A stretch of DNA of 64,000 nt, taken from assembly GCF_900163545.1 (NCBI RefSeq), contig NZ_FUHW01000038.1:186001-250000 (forward strand). The letters run 5' to 3'. The notes beneath the pieces were generated by a model. That model saw only the letters and a list, made by a program, of their open reading frames with translations, was not told the DNA's origin and made no database searches. Shown piece after piece: positions 55,537 through 64,000 of this stretch. Positions within the stretch are counted from its first letter, which is position 1. Each line of letters opens with the position of its first letter. The position numbers and the translations under genes were made by a program. The stretch comes from Arthrobacter rhombi. GTDB taxonomy: Bacteria > Actinomycetota > Actinomycetes > Actinomycetales > Micrococcaceae.

Positions 55537-56105
55537 CCCAACTGCAGGTCGACAACGGTCCAGTGTCCGTGTCGCCGCTCCACCCGGAGAGCGGCGGCAC
55601 GGACACGGTTGTTTTCGGCGACCACCAGGCTGGCCTCGTAAGCGCCGGTCGCCACCGGGCAGAGCCGGGTGCGACGGATGCTGGTGTTGCGGTGGGATCG
55701 GGATCCGTCGTCGGGTTGCGTGGCATTGATCAGGGCGACTCGGCAACGAAGTTTCTCGTACTGGCTGGCTTCAAGCCAACGGGCCAGCTGGTGGACCGGT
55801 CTGACCCCCGACATCGATTCGAACGCGGCGAGGGCGACCAGGCGCACGATCGTCTGCACGTGGGCGACTTCTTCGCGCCGGGCTGCTTCCCCCGCTTCGT
55901 GCCGCGCACCCGAAGCCGGGCGGCCCGGCGTGGTCCTGTCGGTGGTCTTGGCGGGATACCGATAGGTGGAAGCCGGGAGTAGGTCAGCGAATTTGCGCAC
56001 TGGCAGGGGGCGGATCATTGCCTCCGGTGATCCTGCGGAAAACCCGATCCCGGGACCGGCAATACTATTTGGTGGCGGGGGATCGGGTTGTGCTGGGTGG
56101 CTCAT
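55533..56105 (-). CDS. Rv3235-family protein
   Basis: 190 aa. A Pro-rich N-terminus ([18 protein letters not shown]) is followed by the family core [25 protein letters not shown] and a beta-rich C-terminus ([29 protein letters not shown]). The fold resembles NTF2-like proteins but I cannot be sure. Its stop overlaps the secA stop by 4 bp. It is 5 bp downstream of the LysM gene on the same strand. Function unknown. Confidence 0.78.
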   Translation of the reverse strand: MSHPAQPDPPPPNSIAGPGIGFSAGSPEAMIRPLPVRKFADLLPASTYRYPAKTTDRTTPGRPASGARHEAGEAARREEVAHVQTIVRLVALAAFESMSGVRPVHQLARWLEASQYEKLRCRVALINATQPDDGSRSHRNTSIRRTRLCPVATGAYEASLVVAENNRVRAAALRVERRHGHWTVVDLQLG

Positions 56106-56110
56106 GGCTC

Positions 56111-56908
56111 CTACTTTCCGTTCTGGTCCAGCTCGGCTCGTGGCCGGGTCAAGACGGTTCCGATCTGCAATAGATCCGGGTCTGGGCCGATGGCTTCCCG
56201 GTTGGCTTGGTACCAGCGAGGCCAGTCGTGGGCAATTTGTGCATCACTTGCCCCGGGCCCGGCCATCCGGGCGGCGATCAACCAGAGTGAATCTCCGGTA
56301 CCGACCACTACCGTGTTCCCCGGGCTGGCTGCTTCGCCTGGTTGGCCCATCAGTCGGTCCATGGGCGCGGCCGGCTGCTCGGCATTCCATTGAGGTGTTG
56401 GTAGCGGAGGTTCGGCCAGGGAAGCAGTAGGTACCCTCGCTTCCGGTGCGGGGACCGTGAGATCGGGGCGGGGAAGGCTGAAGGGAACAGTTTCAGCCGA
56501 GATGGCTGGGGCGGGAACGGGAGCGAGGGCGTGGGCGGTCGGCACCACCAGGAGCTGGGAGCCGAGCAGGGCTGCAGCCAAGCGGCGCATAAAGGCCGGT
56601 GAAAGGCGGGCCGTGTGCTGGGCTGCTGCCGCCCGTCCGCAGCGGCGCAGGATTTCACTGAGGAGCGCGGCCAGGAAACTGAAGAGCCATCCGATGATCA
56701 CCGCCAATCCCAGAACGACACAGGTGAGCGCCGCGTTGCGGTCCCAACCGACGGGGGAGTACCTCGAAGGCCCGCCTCCTGGAATGCCGTGGTGGAGCCA
56801 GACGGCGCCACAGAGCACCAGCAGGATCCCACAGAGCACGATTAACACCCCGGTGATGACCGACGTCGTCTGCTCAGGGTCATCCAACCCTTGTCTACTC
56901 ACGATCAT
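56111..56908 (-). CDS. Membrane protein with C-terminal LysM domain
   Basis: 265 aa from ATG 56908; GTG 56902 with GAGGG upstream is also possible. Two membrane segments (residues ~15-38 and ~62-85) are followed by a third hydrophobic stretch (LLGSQLLVVPTAHAL), a Pro-rich linker, and a LysM-like domain (VVVGTGDSLWLIAARM, then WPRWYQANREAIGPDPDLLQIGTVL). LysM binds peptidoglycan, so the C-terminal part is probably outside. It is upstream of and co-directional with the Rv3235-family gene. Confidence 0.8.
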   Translation of the reverse strand: MIVSRQGLDDPEQTTSVITGVLIVLCGILLVLCGAVWLHHGIPGGGPSRYSPVGWDRNAALTCVVLGLAVIIGWLFSFLAALLSEILRRCGRAAAAQHTARLSPAFMRRLAAALLGSQLLVVPTAHALAPVPAPAISAETVPFSLPRPDLTVPAPEARVPTASLAEPPLPTPQWNAEQPAAPMDRLMGQPGEAASPGNTVVVGTGDSLWLIAARMAGPGASDAQIAHDWPRWYQANREAIGPDPDLLQIGTVLTRPRAELDQNGK

Positions 56909-57010
56909 CACCCTCTTGTTTGATGTCATTTAATATCATTTGTTGGTGTCTGAGGTTGATCATTGCACTTGTCGTCGTTGCTGTCCAGAGGCTTCAGTTA
57001 TCCATGGGAA

Positions 57011-57016
57011 TAGGGT
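57011..57016 (+). promoter_or_regulatory. -10 element for the Sm-like repeat protein (leaderless)
   Basis: TAGGGT, then GGGCCC and ATG at 57023. Confidence 0.5.
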
Positions 57017-57022
57017 GGGCCC

Positions 57023-57577
57023 ATGCGTTGGGAGTCTTTATTCGCCGATCTGGAGTCCCAACTGAATGCTGCCCGGGCGCGGGAGCGCACCGTGGAGATC
57101 CAGGAGATGGTCCGGATCGAACGGTCTCAGCTGCGGCTCTGGGACCATCTGGCTGGTCAAACCGGAGGGCACATAGCTCTTGACCTGCTCTCCGGTCAGC
57201 GGTTGCGCGGCGTACTGGTTCATGTGGGGGTGAATTGGTTATCGCTGCTCGAGGGCACTGCCGAATATCTGGTGCTGGCCGCAGGGGTCAGGTCGATAGA
57301 GGTGGCCGCTCAGCGTGCCGCGGTCGTGGAGGACGCCATCGTTCGACGCCGGGTGAGCCAAGGCGCTGCCTTGCGTTCGCTCGTGCGCGACCGGGCCCGG
57401 GTGACGGTGTGGGCCGTCGATGGTGTTTTGCTGGGGAGCGGGACCTTGGACCATGCCGGAGCCGACCATATTCGTCTGGCCCGACATCCTGCCGACGGGT
57501 ACCGCCGCAGCGCAGACGTGAAATCCGTGGTCTTGCTTCCCTTTGGCTCGATCGCTGTCCTGCGGCATGAGGCCTGA
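57023..57577 (+). CDS. Protein with two Sm-like beta-barrel repeats
   Basis: 184 aa. After an N-terminal helix there are two similar units: IALDLLSGQRLRGVLVHVGV followed by NWLSLLEG (residues ~51-95), and VTVWAVDGVLLGSGTLDHAG followed by ADHIRLARH (~128-180). Both show the small-barrel pattern of strand, turn, G-x-L-x-H-x-G, then a hydrophobic strand. This resembles Sm/LSm or other small barrels, but I cannot name a family. It is divergent from the LysM gene with 114 bp between starts. Confidence 0.65.
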   Translation: MRWESLFADLESQLNAARARERTVEIQEMVRIERSQLRLWDHLAGQTGGHIALDLLSGQRLRGVLVHVGVNWLSLLEGTAEYLVLAAGVRSIEVAAQRAAVVEDAIVRRRVSQGAALRSLVRDRARVTVWAVDGVLLGSGTLDHAGADHIRLARHPADGYRRSADVKSVVLLPFGSIAVLRHEA

Positions 57578-57611
57578 AAACCGCCGAATATCCACAGATC
57601 GCCTCAGACCC

Positions 57612-57640
57612 TTGGGTGTTAAGGGTTGAGTCATTAGTGT
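57612..57640 (+). promoter_or_regulatory. Promoter of the SAF-CpaE-like operon
   Basis: TTGGGT (57612-57617), 17 bp, TAGTGT (57635-57640); predicted leader about 78 nt. Confidence 0.5.
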
Positions 57641-57724
57641 TGACGTTCAGGGAGGGACCATCCACCGGCACTTCTCCTACCAACGCAGACTGTGTCATCG
57701 CAGTGGGCGGGAAGCTGAGGCAGC

Positions 57725-58378
57725 GTGGCAACCGATGTGCAGCACAGTGAGCCGGCGCGCAGATTGCGCAAACCCGGGTGGAGGGACCCGCGGCTGATTG
57801 TTGGCATCCTTTTGGTCGTCGTCGCGGTGGCGGGGGTCTTGACCCTGCTGTCGGTGCAGAACAAAACGGTTCCGGTCTACGTAGCCAACCAGGACATCAG
57901 CATGGGGGAGAAGGTGGAATCCACCGGGCTGGACATCGTCGACGTACGCCTAGATTCCGTCCAAGACCACTACCTCACCGCCCAAGAGGCCCTTGCCGAA
58001 GGTCTGCAGGCCAATACGCTGATCCGCAGTGGTGAGCTGGTGCCCTTGGCCTCCCTGGGGGGAAGCGACCCGCAGGGACGTAAACCTCTATCAGTTGAGC
58101 TATCCAAAGACTTGCCCGTCGCAGTGGCAGTCGGCACGAGAGTTGATGTGTGGGCTGCCGAGCGGGGAGCGAACTCCACCACCTTTGAGGACCCGAAGAA
58201 GCTGCTGGAAACCGTGGAGGTCAGTGCCATCCATGAGCTTGATTCCGGTTTCGGAGGAACCTCAGGGCAGGTGGTTGAACTTCTGGTGAGCGATGAGGAT
58301 CTGCCCGATATGATTTCTGCGCTGGCCAATGAAGCGCAATTGACAGTGGTCTTCGCCGCTGGAGGGCCCACCGAATGA
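57725..58378 (+). CDS. SAF-domain membrane protein (CpaB/FlgA-like)
   Basis: 217 aa from GTG 57725 (GAGG five bases upstream). One membrane segment (residues ~24-43) is followed by a SAF domain (VYVANQDISMGEKVESTGLDI, LQANTLIRSGELVPL). The family occurs in CpaB/RcpC pilus-assembly and FlgA proteins. It overlaps the CpaE-like ATPase gene by 4 bp. No pilin, CpaF or secretin genes are in this window. Confidence 0.82.
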   Translation: MATDVQHSEPARRLRKPGWRDPRLIVGILLVVVAVAGVLTLLSVQNKTVPVYVANQDISMGEKVESTGLDIVDVRLDSVQDHYLTAQEALAEGLQANTLIRSGELVPLASLGGSDPQGRKPLSVELSKDLPVAVAVGTRVDVWAAERGANSTTFEDPKKLLETVEVSAIHELDSGFGGTSGQVVELLVSDEDLPDMISALANEAQLTVVFAAGGPTE

Positions 58379-59616
58379 GTATCGCCGTCGTCGTCTGGGG
58401 CTGGGGCGGAGATTTGGCGGACCGTCTTGAACGGCTGCGCGGAATGGTCACCATCGTGCGGCACTGTGAGGAACTGAGTGAAGTCGTTGCCTTGGCCGAA
58501 TCCGGTTTGGCCGATGCCGCGCTACTGATGGGCCCGCCGATGGACATCGACGCGGAGTTCGCCGACGAATTGTCCTTCCACGGCGTACCTGCGGTGGTCA
58601 TCACCGACGAAACCTCGGATGCCGCTCGGCTCTCCGAGCTGGGCCTCGGCGTGGAACCCACGACCGCAACAGAACAATCGATCTCCGACTTGCTCGAACT
58701 GTTGGTTGCCGGCGTCCACCGACCGCCACCGCGCGGTGCGCGTCGTGCGCAGGCCTCCGAGAGGGAAGAACCCATCGCGCAGCCCGAACCCTGCCCAGTC
58801 CTGGCCGTCTGGGGTCCGGTGGGTTCGACTGGGAAGACCCTGATCGCCGTGAACCTGGCTGCCGAAGCTGCCATGGACGGCCGGCGGGTGTTGCTGGTCG
58901 ATGCCGACACCTACGGCGCCAGCGTCGCCGTCCACCTGGGGCTGCTCGACGAGTCGGCGGGGCTGGCGCAACTATGTCGGCTCTCCGATCAGGGCATGCT
59001 CGACCAGTCCGGATTCGAACGTTCCTGTGCCGCCGTCGCCGTCGGTGGGACGACGATCCGGGTGGCCACAGGGTTGTCGAGGCCGCAACGCTGGCCCGAA
59101 GTACGGGCCGGGGCCTTGAACCGGGTGCTGGACTTCGTCCGCCGTCGCGCCGATGTGGTGGTCGTGGACGTCGCTTCCTTCCTTGAACGCGACGAAGACC
59201 TGACCTACGACACGTCTGCCCCGCAACGCAACGGTGCCGCCCTCACCGTCTTGGAAGCCGCAGCAGAGGTCATTGCCGTCGGGTCCGCCGACAGCGTCGG
59301 GGTGCCCCGGATGATCAAAGGCCTCGAGGAACTGCGGGACATCCTGCCCGAGACGACACCACGCGTGGTCTTCAACCGGGTGCGTCGTTCGGCAGTGGGG
59401 CCCTCGCCCGAACGGGCGCTGCTGGAGAGTTGGGAGCGCTTTGGGCCAGGGGGCGGGATCGACGCGATGCTGCCCTGGGACCCGGACGCAGCGGACCGGG
59501 CCTTGCTGCAGGGCAGTGTGTTGGCCGAGTCGGCCCCCGACAGTATTTTGCGGGGCAAGATCGCAGCCCTCGTTTCGGTGGAAATCCGCCGTCGTACGGG
59601 GTTCTTCAACCGTTGA
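58375..59616 (+). CDS. CpaE/ParA-like ATPase
   Basis: 413 aa. An N-terminal receiver-like domain (~residues 1-110, no phospho-acceptor pattern) precedes a MinD/ParA-type ATPase with Walker A GPVGSTGKT (147-155), VLLVDADTYGASVAVHLGL and VVVVDVASFLE. CpaE-type proteins position Tad pilus or secretion machinery. It is translationally coupled to the SAF gene, which suggests one machine, but the rest is absent here. Confidence 0.85.
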   Translation: MSIAVVVWGWGGDLADRLERLRGMVTIVRHCEELSEVVALAESGLADAALLMGPPMDIDAEFADELSFHGVPAVVITDETSDAARLSELGLGVEPTTATEQSISDLLELLVAGVHRPPPRGARRAQASEREEPIAQPEPCPVLAVWGPVGSTGKTLIAVNLAAEAAMDGRRVLLVDADTYGASVAVHLGLLDESAGLAQLCRLSDQGMLDQSGFERSCAAVAVGGTTIRVATGLSRPQRWPEVRAGALNRVLDFVRRRADVVVVDVASFLERDEDLTYDTSAPQRNGAALTVLEAAAEVIAVGSADSVGVPRMIKGLEELRDILPETTPRVVFNRVRRSAVGPSPERALLESWERFGPGGGIDAMLPWDPDAADRALLQGSVLAESAPDSILRGKIAALVSVEIRRRTGFFNR

Positions 59617-59625
59617 TACGGCCCA

Positions 59626-59655
59626 TTGGGAGCTAACCGGTCCTCGGGTTAGTCT
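59626..59655 (+). promoter_or_regulatory. Promoter of NAD-glutamate dehydrogenase, with operator-like repeat
   Basis: TTGGGA (59626-59631), 18 bp, TAGTCT (59650-59655). A perfect inverted repeat CTAACC/GGTTAG (59633-59638, 59647-59652) overlaps the -10. A short hairpin GACCGC/GCGGTC lies in the leader at 59668-59685. Confidence 0.45.
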
Positions 59656-59712
59656 TGAAGTGTTCGAGACCGCAAAGGCGCGGTCCTCATCCTTTTACGG
59701 AGGCGTTAATAG

Positions 59713-62700
59713 ATGTCGTCGGAGTCGGGCAGTCCTACAGGATTCATTGCCGAGACCAACACCCCCCAGTTCGCCGAGGCCTACTACGGGCATCTCTCAC
59801 CGGAGGACGCGACAACGTATCCACCGGAGAAGCTCAGCCACCGCATCGGGGTGCATTTGGGCGTCGGGCACCAGCGCGAGCATGGCCGGGCGAAGGTCGC
59901 GGTCGACCTGGAGGAAGATCGTGCCGTCGCCTATGTCGTCACCGATGACATGCCCTTCCTGGTTGACTCGGTCACCGCGGAGATCGTCCGACAGGAACAA
60001 GGCATCACTCTGGTTGTTCACCCGACGTGCCTGGTCCGTCGCGACGAACAGGGGATCGCGACCACCGTTGAACCGGTGAACACCGCCGAGGCCACCTCAT
60101 CCGGGGACACCGCCGCCTTGCCGAATCTTGCCGGCTTCATGAATCAGGTCGGGACATCAACCGTCGAATCCTGGATCGCCATCGAAATCGCCGGGACGCC
60201 GGACCAGGAACGGGTCACGGCACTGGTCGAGGGCCTGGAGCAGGTCCTCTCCGATGTGCGTGACGCTGTGGAGGATTGGGCGCCGATGCGCGCCAAGGCC
60301 CACGAGATCGCCGATTCACTTGCTGACGTGAATTCCGAGATCCCCGACAGGGAAAGCGCTGCCGAGCTATTGCGCTGGCTCGACGACGGCAACTTCACGT
60401 TCCTGGGATATCGCGAATACGACCTGGCCGTTGAAGACGGTCAGGACGTCCTGCACGTCCGCCCCGAGAGCGGGCTGGGCCTGATGCGCAGGTCCGGCAC
60501 CACCATGCTCCGGCAGGAACTGACCAAATTGGGGCGGGACAAGGCCCGTGAGAAACGTCCGCTGGTGATCACCAAGGCCAACTCGCGGTCCACGGTCCAC
60601 CGCGCGGTCTATCTGGACTACATCGGGGTCAAGAGCTTCGATGCCCAAGGCAACGTCACGGGCGAACAGCGCTTCATCGGCCTCTTCGCCACGAGCGCCT
60701 ATACCCGTCCGGTCCGGTCCGTCCCGGTGGCCCGCGAAAACGTTGAACGCGTGCTCAAGGCCTCGGGTTTCGCCCCGGACTCGCATTCAGGCAAGGACCT
60801 GCTGACGATCCTGGAGAGCTACCCGCGGGATGAGCTGTTCCAGATCGAACCCGAGGACCTCCTGCGTATCGTCACCGGAATTCTCCGGTTGCAGGAGCGC
60901 CGTCGCACGAGTCTGTTCCTCAGGCCCGATATTTACGGTCGGTTTATGTCGGCACTGGTCTTCCTTCCCCGCGACCGGTACACCACTGCCGTCCGGTTGC
61001 GCATCGAGAATGAACTGAAGAAGGCCTACTGCTCGGATTCCACCGAATTCGAGGTGCAGATGAACGAATCTGCCCTCGTCCGCCTGTTTTACCGAGTTCG
61101 GCTACCCCTGGGCGAGCAGACGCCCACGGTCTCCCGCGAGGAGCTGGAACAGCGGTTGGTGCGGGCCGTCAGATCCTGGGCCGAAGGTGTGGACGAAGAG
61201 GTGCGCAGCCGCTTCGAACGCTCCGAAGCCACTGAATTGTCCCGGCTTTGGGCCGATGCGTTCCCGCAGGCATACCGGGTGAACTTCGAAGTCGAGGACG
61301 CCCTCGAGGATATCGAACGCTTCTCCACCTACGATGATCCGGAACATGAAGGCCCCGTGCTGCAAGTCTATGTCCCCTCAAATGTCGAGGACCAGCAGGG
61401 TGTCGACGCGCGGCTGAACCTGTATTTGACCGAACCGCTGTCGTTGAGCCGGATTCTTCCGGTGCTTTCCCATCAGGGACTGGAAGTCGTTGATGAGAAG
61501 CCGTTCGCCATCGAACGACGTGACGGCAAGAAGTTCTACCTCTACGACCTGGGTCTGAAATACCCGGAGGGCATCGATCCGCTGGAAACCAGCGACCTGC
61601 TGACCGAGGCCTACCGTGCGGTCTTCGTCGGACGGGCCGAGTCCGATGCCTTCGACCGTCTGATCCTGACCCAGGGACTTTCCTGGCGGGAGACCGCTGT
61701 TCTGCGGGCCTACGCGAAGTACCTGGGCCAGCTCGGCGCCTCGAACTCCTACGGCTTCATTGCCGACACGATGCTGGCCAACCCGGAAGTCACCGAGGCG
61801 CTGGTCGACCTGTTCGAGGGCACCTTCGATCCGGATCTCGACGAAGGCCAACGGAAGGTCCGCACCGAAACGGCCCGCGCCGCTTTGGATGCTGGCCTCG
61901 AACATGTGGCCACCCTTGACGCTGACCGACTCCTGCGCCGCTTCGTCAACGTCATCGACGCCACCACACGCACGAACTACTACCAAGACACCATCCACCT
62001 CTCGTTCAAGCTCGAACCGGGCCGGATCGACAGCGCTCCCTTCCCCCGCCCGCAATACGAAATCTGGGTCTATTCGCCACGGGTCGAAGGAGTGCACCTG
62101 CGCTACGGCAAGGTCGCCCGCGGTGGTCTGCGCTGGTCGGATCGCCGCGAGGACTTCAGAACCGAAGTCCTGGGGCTGGTCAAGGCACAAATGGTGAAGA
62201 ACGCCGTGATCGTCCCCACCGGGGCCAAGGGTGGGTTCTTTGCCAAGAACCTGCCGGACCCGACGGTTGATCGCAATGCCTGGATCGAGGAAGGCAAGGC
62301 CGCTTACCGCATCTTCATTTCGGCCTTGCTGGACATCACCGACAACCTGGTGAGGGACGGCGACACGGAGAAGGTGGTCGTGCCGGATCGTGTGGTCCGT
62401 CTGGACGACGACGACACCTACCTGGTCGTTGCCGCCGATAAGGGGACGGCCAGTTTCTCCGATACCGCCAACGAGATCTCGTTGGCCCGTGGTCACTGGC
62501 TCGGTGACGCCTTCGCCTCCGGTGGTTCGGTGGGCTACGACCACAAGGCCATGGGTATCACCGCGCGCGGGGCGTGGGAATCGGTCAAACGGCACTTCTT
62601 CGAGCTGGGTGTCGACACCCAGACCGAAGAATTCACCGTGGCCGGGATCGGGGATATGAGCGGAGACGTCTTCGGCAACGGGCTCCAGCGTTCCGAACAC

Positions 62701-64000
62701 GCCAAATTGGTGGCCGCCTTCGACCACCGGCATATCTTCCTGGACCCGAACCCCGATCCGAAGCCGGCCTACGCAGAGCGCCAACGTCTGTATGAACTAC
62801 CCCGCTCCAGCTGGGGAGACTACGACACGTCGCTGATCAGCGAAGGCGGTGGCGTCTATCCCCGTCAGTCCAAGTCCATCCCGGTCTCCGACCAAGTCAG
62901 AGAGGTTCTCGGCTTGCCGGACGGGACGACGTCGATGTCTCCTCCGGATCTGCTGCGGGCCGTACTGTCGGCTCCCGTGGACCTGGTCTACAACGGGGGC
63001 ATCGGCACCTACGTGAAGTCTTCCTCGGAATCCCACGCGGATGTCGGGGATCGTGCCAATGACGCCATCCGGGTCGATGGCAACGATTTGCGTGCTCGCG
63101 TCGTCGGCGAGGGTGGAAACCTGGGAATGACCCAGCGTGGACGGATCGAAGCCGCGCTCAACGGGGTCATCCTCAACACCGACGCCATCGACAATTCCGC
63201 CGGAGTGGACTGCTCCGACCACGAGGTCAACATCAAGATCCTGATCGACCGCATGGTCACCGCAGGAAAACTGCCCGAGGACGAGCGGGCAGAGTTCCTG
63301 CATTCGATGACCGACGAGGTCGCCCGGCTGGTCCTGCGCACGAACGTCGACCAGAACATCCTGTTGGTCAACGACAAGCAGCACCTTTCCGAATGGAGCC
63401 CGAGCTTCGAACGCCTCATGGACTGGCTGGAGGAGAACGCGGACCTCGACCGCGAGCTCGAGTTCCTGCCCAGTACCGAAGAACTGGAGGAACGACTAGC
63501 CGGAGGTAAATCGCTGACCGCTCCCGAGCTAGCTGTCTTGGTGGCCTATTCCAAGATTCAGCTGGCCACCGCGTTGGCGCAGACCAAACTCGCCGACGAC
63601 CCATATTTCGATCAGACCATGCGCGAGTACTTCCCGGTACAGCTATCCGAGAAGTTCCCCCAGGACGTCCTGACCCACCCGTTGCGTCGGGAAATCGTCA
63701 GTACTGTCGTGGCCAACGACATCGTCAATATGGGTGGCATCACCTATGCCTTCCGCGTTCTGGAAGAGACCAGCGCTACCGAGGAGTCGGTGGCTCGCTC
63801 GTTCGTGGCGCTGCGCGAAATCTATGCGCTGGATGAGTTCGTTGACGCAGTGACCGATTTGCCGGCAAGCGTTCCCGTCGAACATTGGTGCCGTATCCAG
63901 CTGGATATGCGCCGGCTGCTGGACCGGGCGACGCGTTGGTTCATCTCCCATGTGGGATCCGGTACGAGCGTCCAGCAGGACATCGACGCCTTCGAACCGA
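59713..64000 (+). CDS. NAD-dependent glutamate dehydrogenase, large type (N-terminal part)
   Basis: Partial: from ATG 59713 (GGAGG nine bases upstream) the frame stays open to the right edge, 1429 codons; whole family members have ~1600 residues. The N-terminal ~700 residues contain the family's ACT-like and regulatory domains (FVTDDMPFLVDSV-type VVTDDMPFLVDSVTAEIVRQ). The catalytic region has RGGLRWSDR at 803-811, VKAQMVKNAVIVPTGAKGGF with Lys839, and later TANEISLARGHWLGDAF and GNGLQRSEHAKLVAAFDHRHIF. It converts glutamate to 2-oxoglutarate with NAD. Related to the Streptomyces L_180/large class enzymes. It has its own promoter. Confidence 0.94.
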   Translation, partial: MSSESGSPTGFIAETNTPQFAEAYYGHLSPEDATTYPPEKLSHRIGVHLGVGHQREHGRAKVAVDLEEDRAVAYVVTDDMPFLVDSVTAEIVRQEQGITLVVHPTCLVRRDEQGIATTVEPVNTAEATSSGDTAALPNLAGFMNQVGTSTVESWIAIEIAGTPDQERVTALVEGLEQVLSDVRDAVEDWAPMRAKAHEIADSLADVNSEIPDRESAAELLRWLDDGNFTFLGYREYDLAVEDGQDVLHVRPESGLGLMRRSGTTMLRQELTKLGRDKAREKRPLVITKANSRSTVHRAVYLDYIGVKSFDAQGNVTGEQRFIGLFATSAYTRPVRSVPVARENVERVLKASGFAPDSHSGKDLLTILESYPRDELFQIEPEDLLRIVTGILRLQERRRTSLFLRPDIYGRFMSALVFLPRDRYTTAVRLRIENELKKAYCSDSTEFEVQMNESALVRLFYRVRLPLGEQTPTVSREELEQRLVRAVRSWAEGVDEEVRSRFERSEATELSRLWADAFPQAYRVNFEVEDALEDIERFSTYDDPEHEGPVLQVYVPSNVEDQQGVDARLNLYLTEPLSLSRILPVLSHQGLEVVDEKPFAIERRDGKKFYLYDLGLKYPEGIDPLETSDLLTEAYRAVFVGRAESDAFDRLILTQGLSWRETAVLRAYAKYLGQLGASNSYGFIADTMLANPEVTEALVDLFEGTFDPDLDEGQRKVRTETARAALDAGLEHVATLDADRLLRRFVNVIDATTRTNYYQDTIHLSFKLEPGRIDSAPFPRPQYEIWVYSPRVEGVHLRYGKVARGGLRWSDRREDFRTEVLGLVKAQMVKNAVIVPTGAKGGFFAKNLPDPTVDRNAWIEEGKAAYRIFISALLDITDNLVRDGDTEKVVVPDRVVRLDDDDTYLVVAADKGTASFSDTANEISLARGHWLGDAFASGGSVGYDHKAMGITARGAWESVKRHFFELGVDTQTEEFTVAGIGDMSGDVFGNGLQRSEHAKLVAAFDHRHIFLDPNPDPKPAYAERQRLYELPRSSWGDYDTSLISEGGGVYPRQSKSIPVSDQVREVLGLPDGTTSMSPPDLLRAVLSAPVDLVYNGGIGTYVKSSSESHADVGDRANDAIRVDGNDLRARVVGEGGNLGMTQRGRIEAALNGVILNTDAIDNSAGVDCSDHEVNIKILIDRMVTAGKLPEDERAEFLHSMTDEVARLVLRTNVDQNILLVNDKQHLSEWSPSFERLMDWLEENADLDRELEFLPSTEELEERLAGGKSLTAPELAVLVAYSKIQLATALAQTKLADDPYFDQTMREYFPVQLSEKFPQDVLTHPLRREIVSTVVANDIVNMGGITYAFRVLEETSATEESVARSFVALREIYALDEFVDAVTDLPASVPVEHWCRIQLDMRRLLDRATRWFISHVGSGTSVQQDIDAFEP

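Noticed and set aside
61378..62784. A 468-codon open frame on the minus strand
   Set aside because: It is antisense to the catalytic region of glutamate dehydrogenase, which has recognisable motifs.

Overview
The window is a gene-dense stretch of chromosome from a GC-rich actinobacterium. Supporting signs are the AdnA/AdnB helicase-nuclease pair, UvrD2, the UPF0182 membrane protein, MtrA-MtrB-LpqB, an Rv3235-family protein, a large NAD-dependent glutamate dehydrogenase and many genes that begin right after a -10 box (leaderless starts). Gene order follows three segments of the mycobacterial chromosome. Family make-up suggests a Micrococcales member, perhaps Micrococcaceae, but that is inference. 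I see no insertion sequence, prophage, CRISPR array or rRNA.

Region 1 (1-14019) covers DNA repair and proteolysis: the end of adnA, adnB, a phosphotransferase on the other strand, nudC and uvrD2, a ThiF-like protein, a YgjP-type metallopeptidase, a zincin-like protease and a membrane-anchored PDZ-Lon protease. Region 2 (14153-24590) is envelope-related: UPF0182, two identical initiator tRNA genes flanking a cytochrome b-type membrane protein and an acyl-CoA dehydrogenase, then a TPM-domain protein with PspA, and an HtrA protease.

Region 3 (24823-39690) is metabolic: etfB-etfA with a PIG-L deacetylase, an anti-sigma-like membrane protein, a TrmL-type tRNA methylase, a J-domain protein, a RibD-like reductase next to a FolP2-like dihydropteroate synthase homologue, a cysteine desulfurase coupled to mnmA, a CPBP protease, chorismate mutase, a MetE-like protein, a GNAT enzyme, a second phosphotransferase and a dienelactone hydrolase-like protein.

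Region 4 (39742-45190, minus strand) is a tightly coupled MoxR-DUF58-DUF4350-DUF4129 membrane operon. It diverges from region 5 (45338-55536), which holds mtrA-mtrB-lpqB, comF, hpf, an AlkX/YcaQ-type glycosylase and secA. Region 6 (55533-64000) holds an Rv3235-family protein, a LysM membrane protein, a protein made of two Sm-like repeats, a SAF-domain/CpaE-like ATPase pair, and the start of NAD-glutamate dehydrogenase, which runs off the window.

Most of the window is conserved actinobacterial core. The least explained parts are the ThiF-like/YgjP divergent pair, the fMet-tRNA-flanked cytochrome/dehydrogenase module, the FolP2-like/RibD-like pair, the orphan SAF-CpaE-LysM group, and several unannotated regulatory structures (hpf leader hairpin, CAGGTA repeats before htrA, inverted repeats before mtrA, etfB and gdh).
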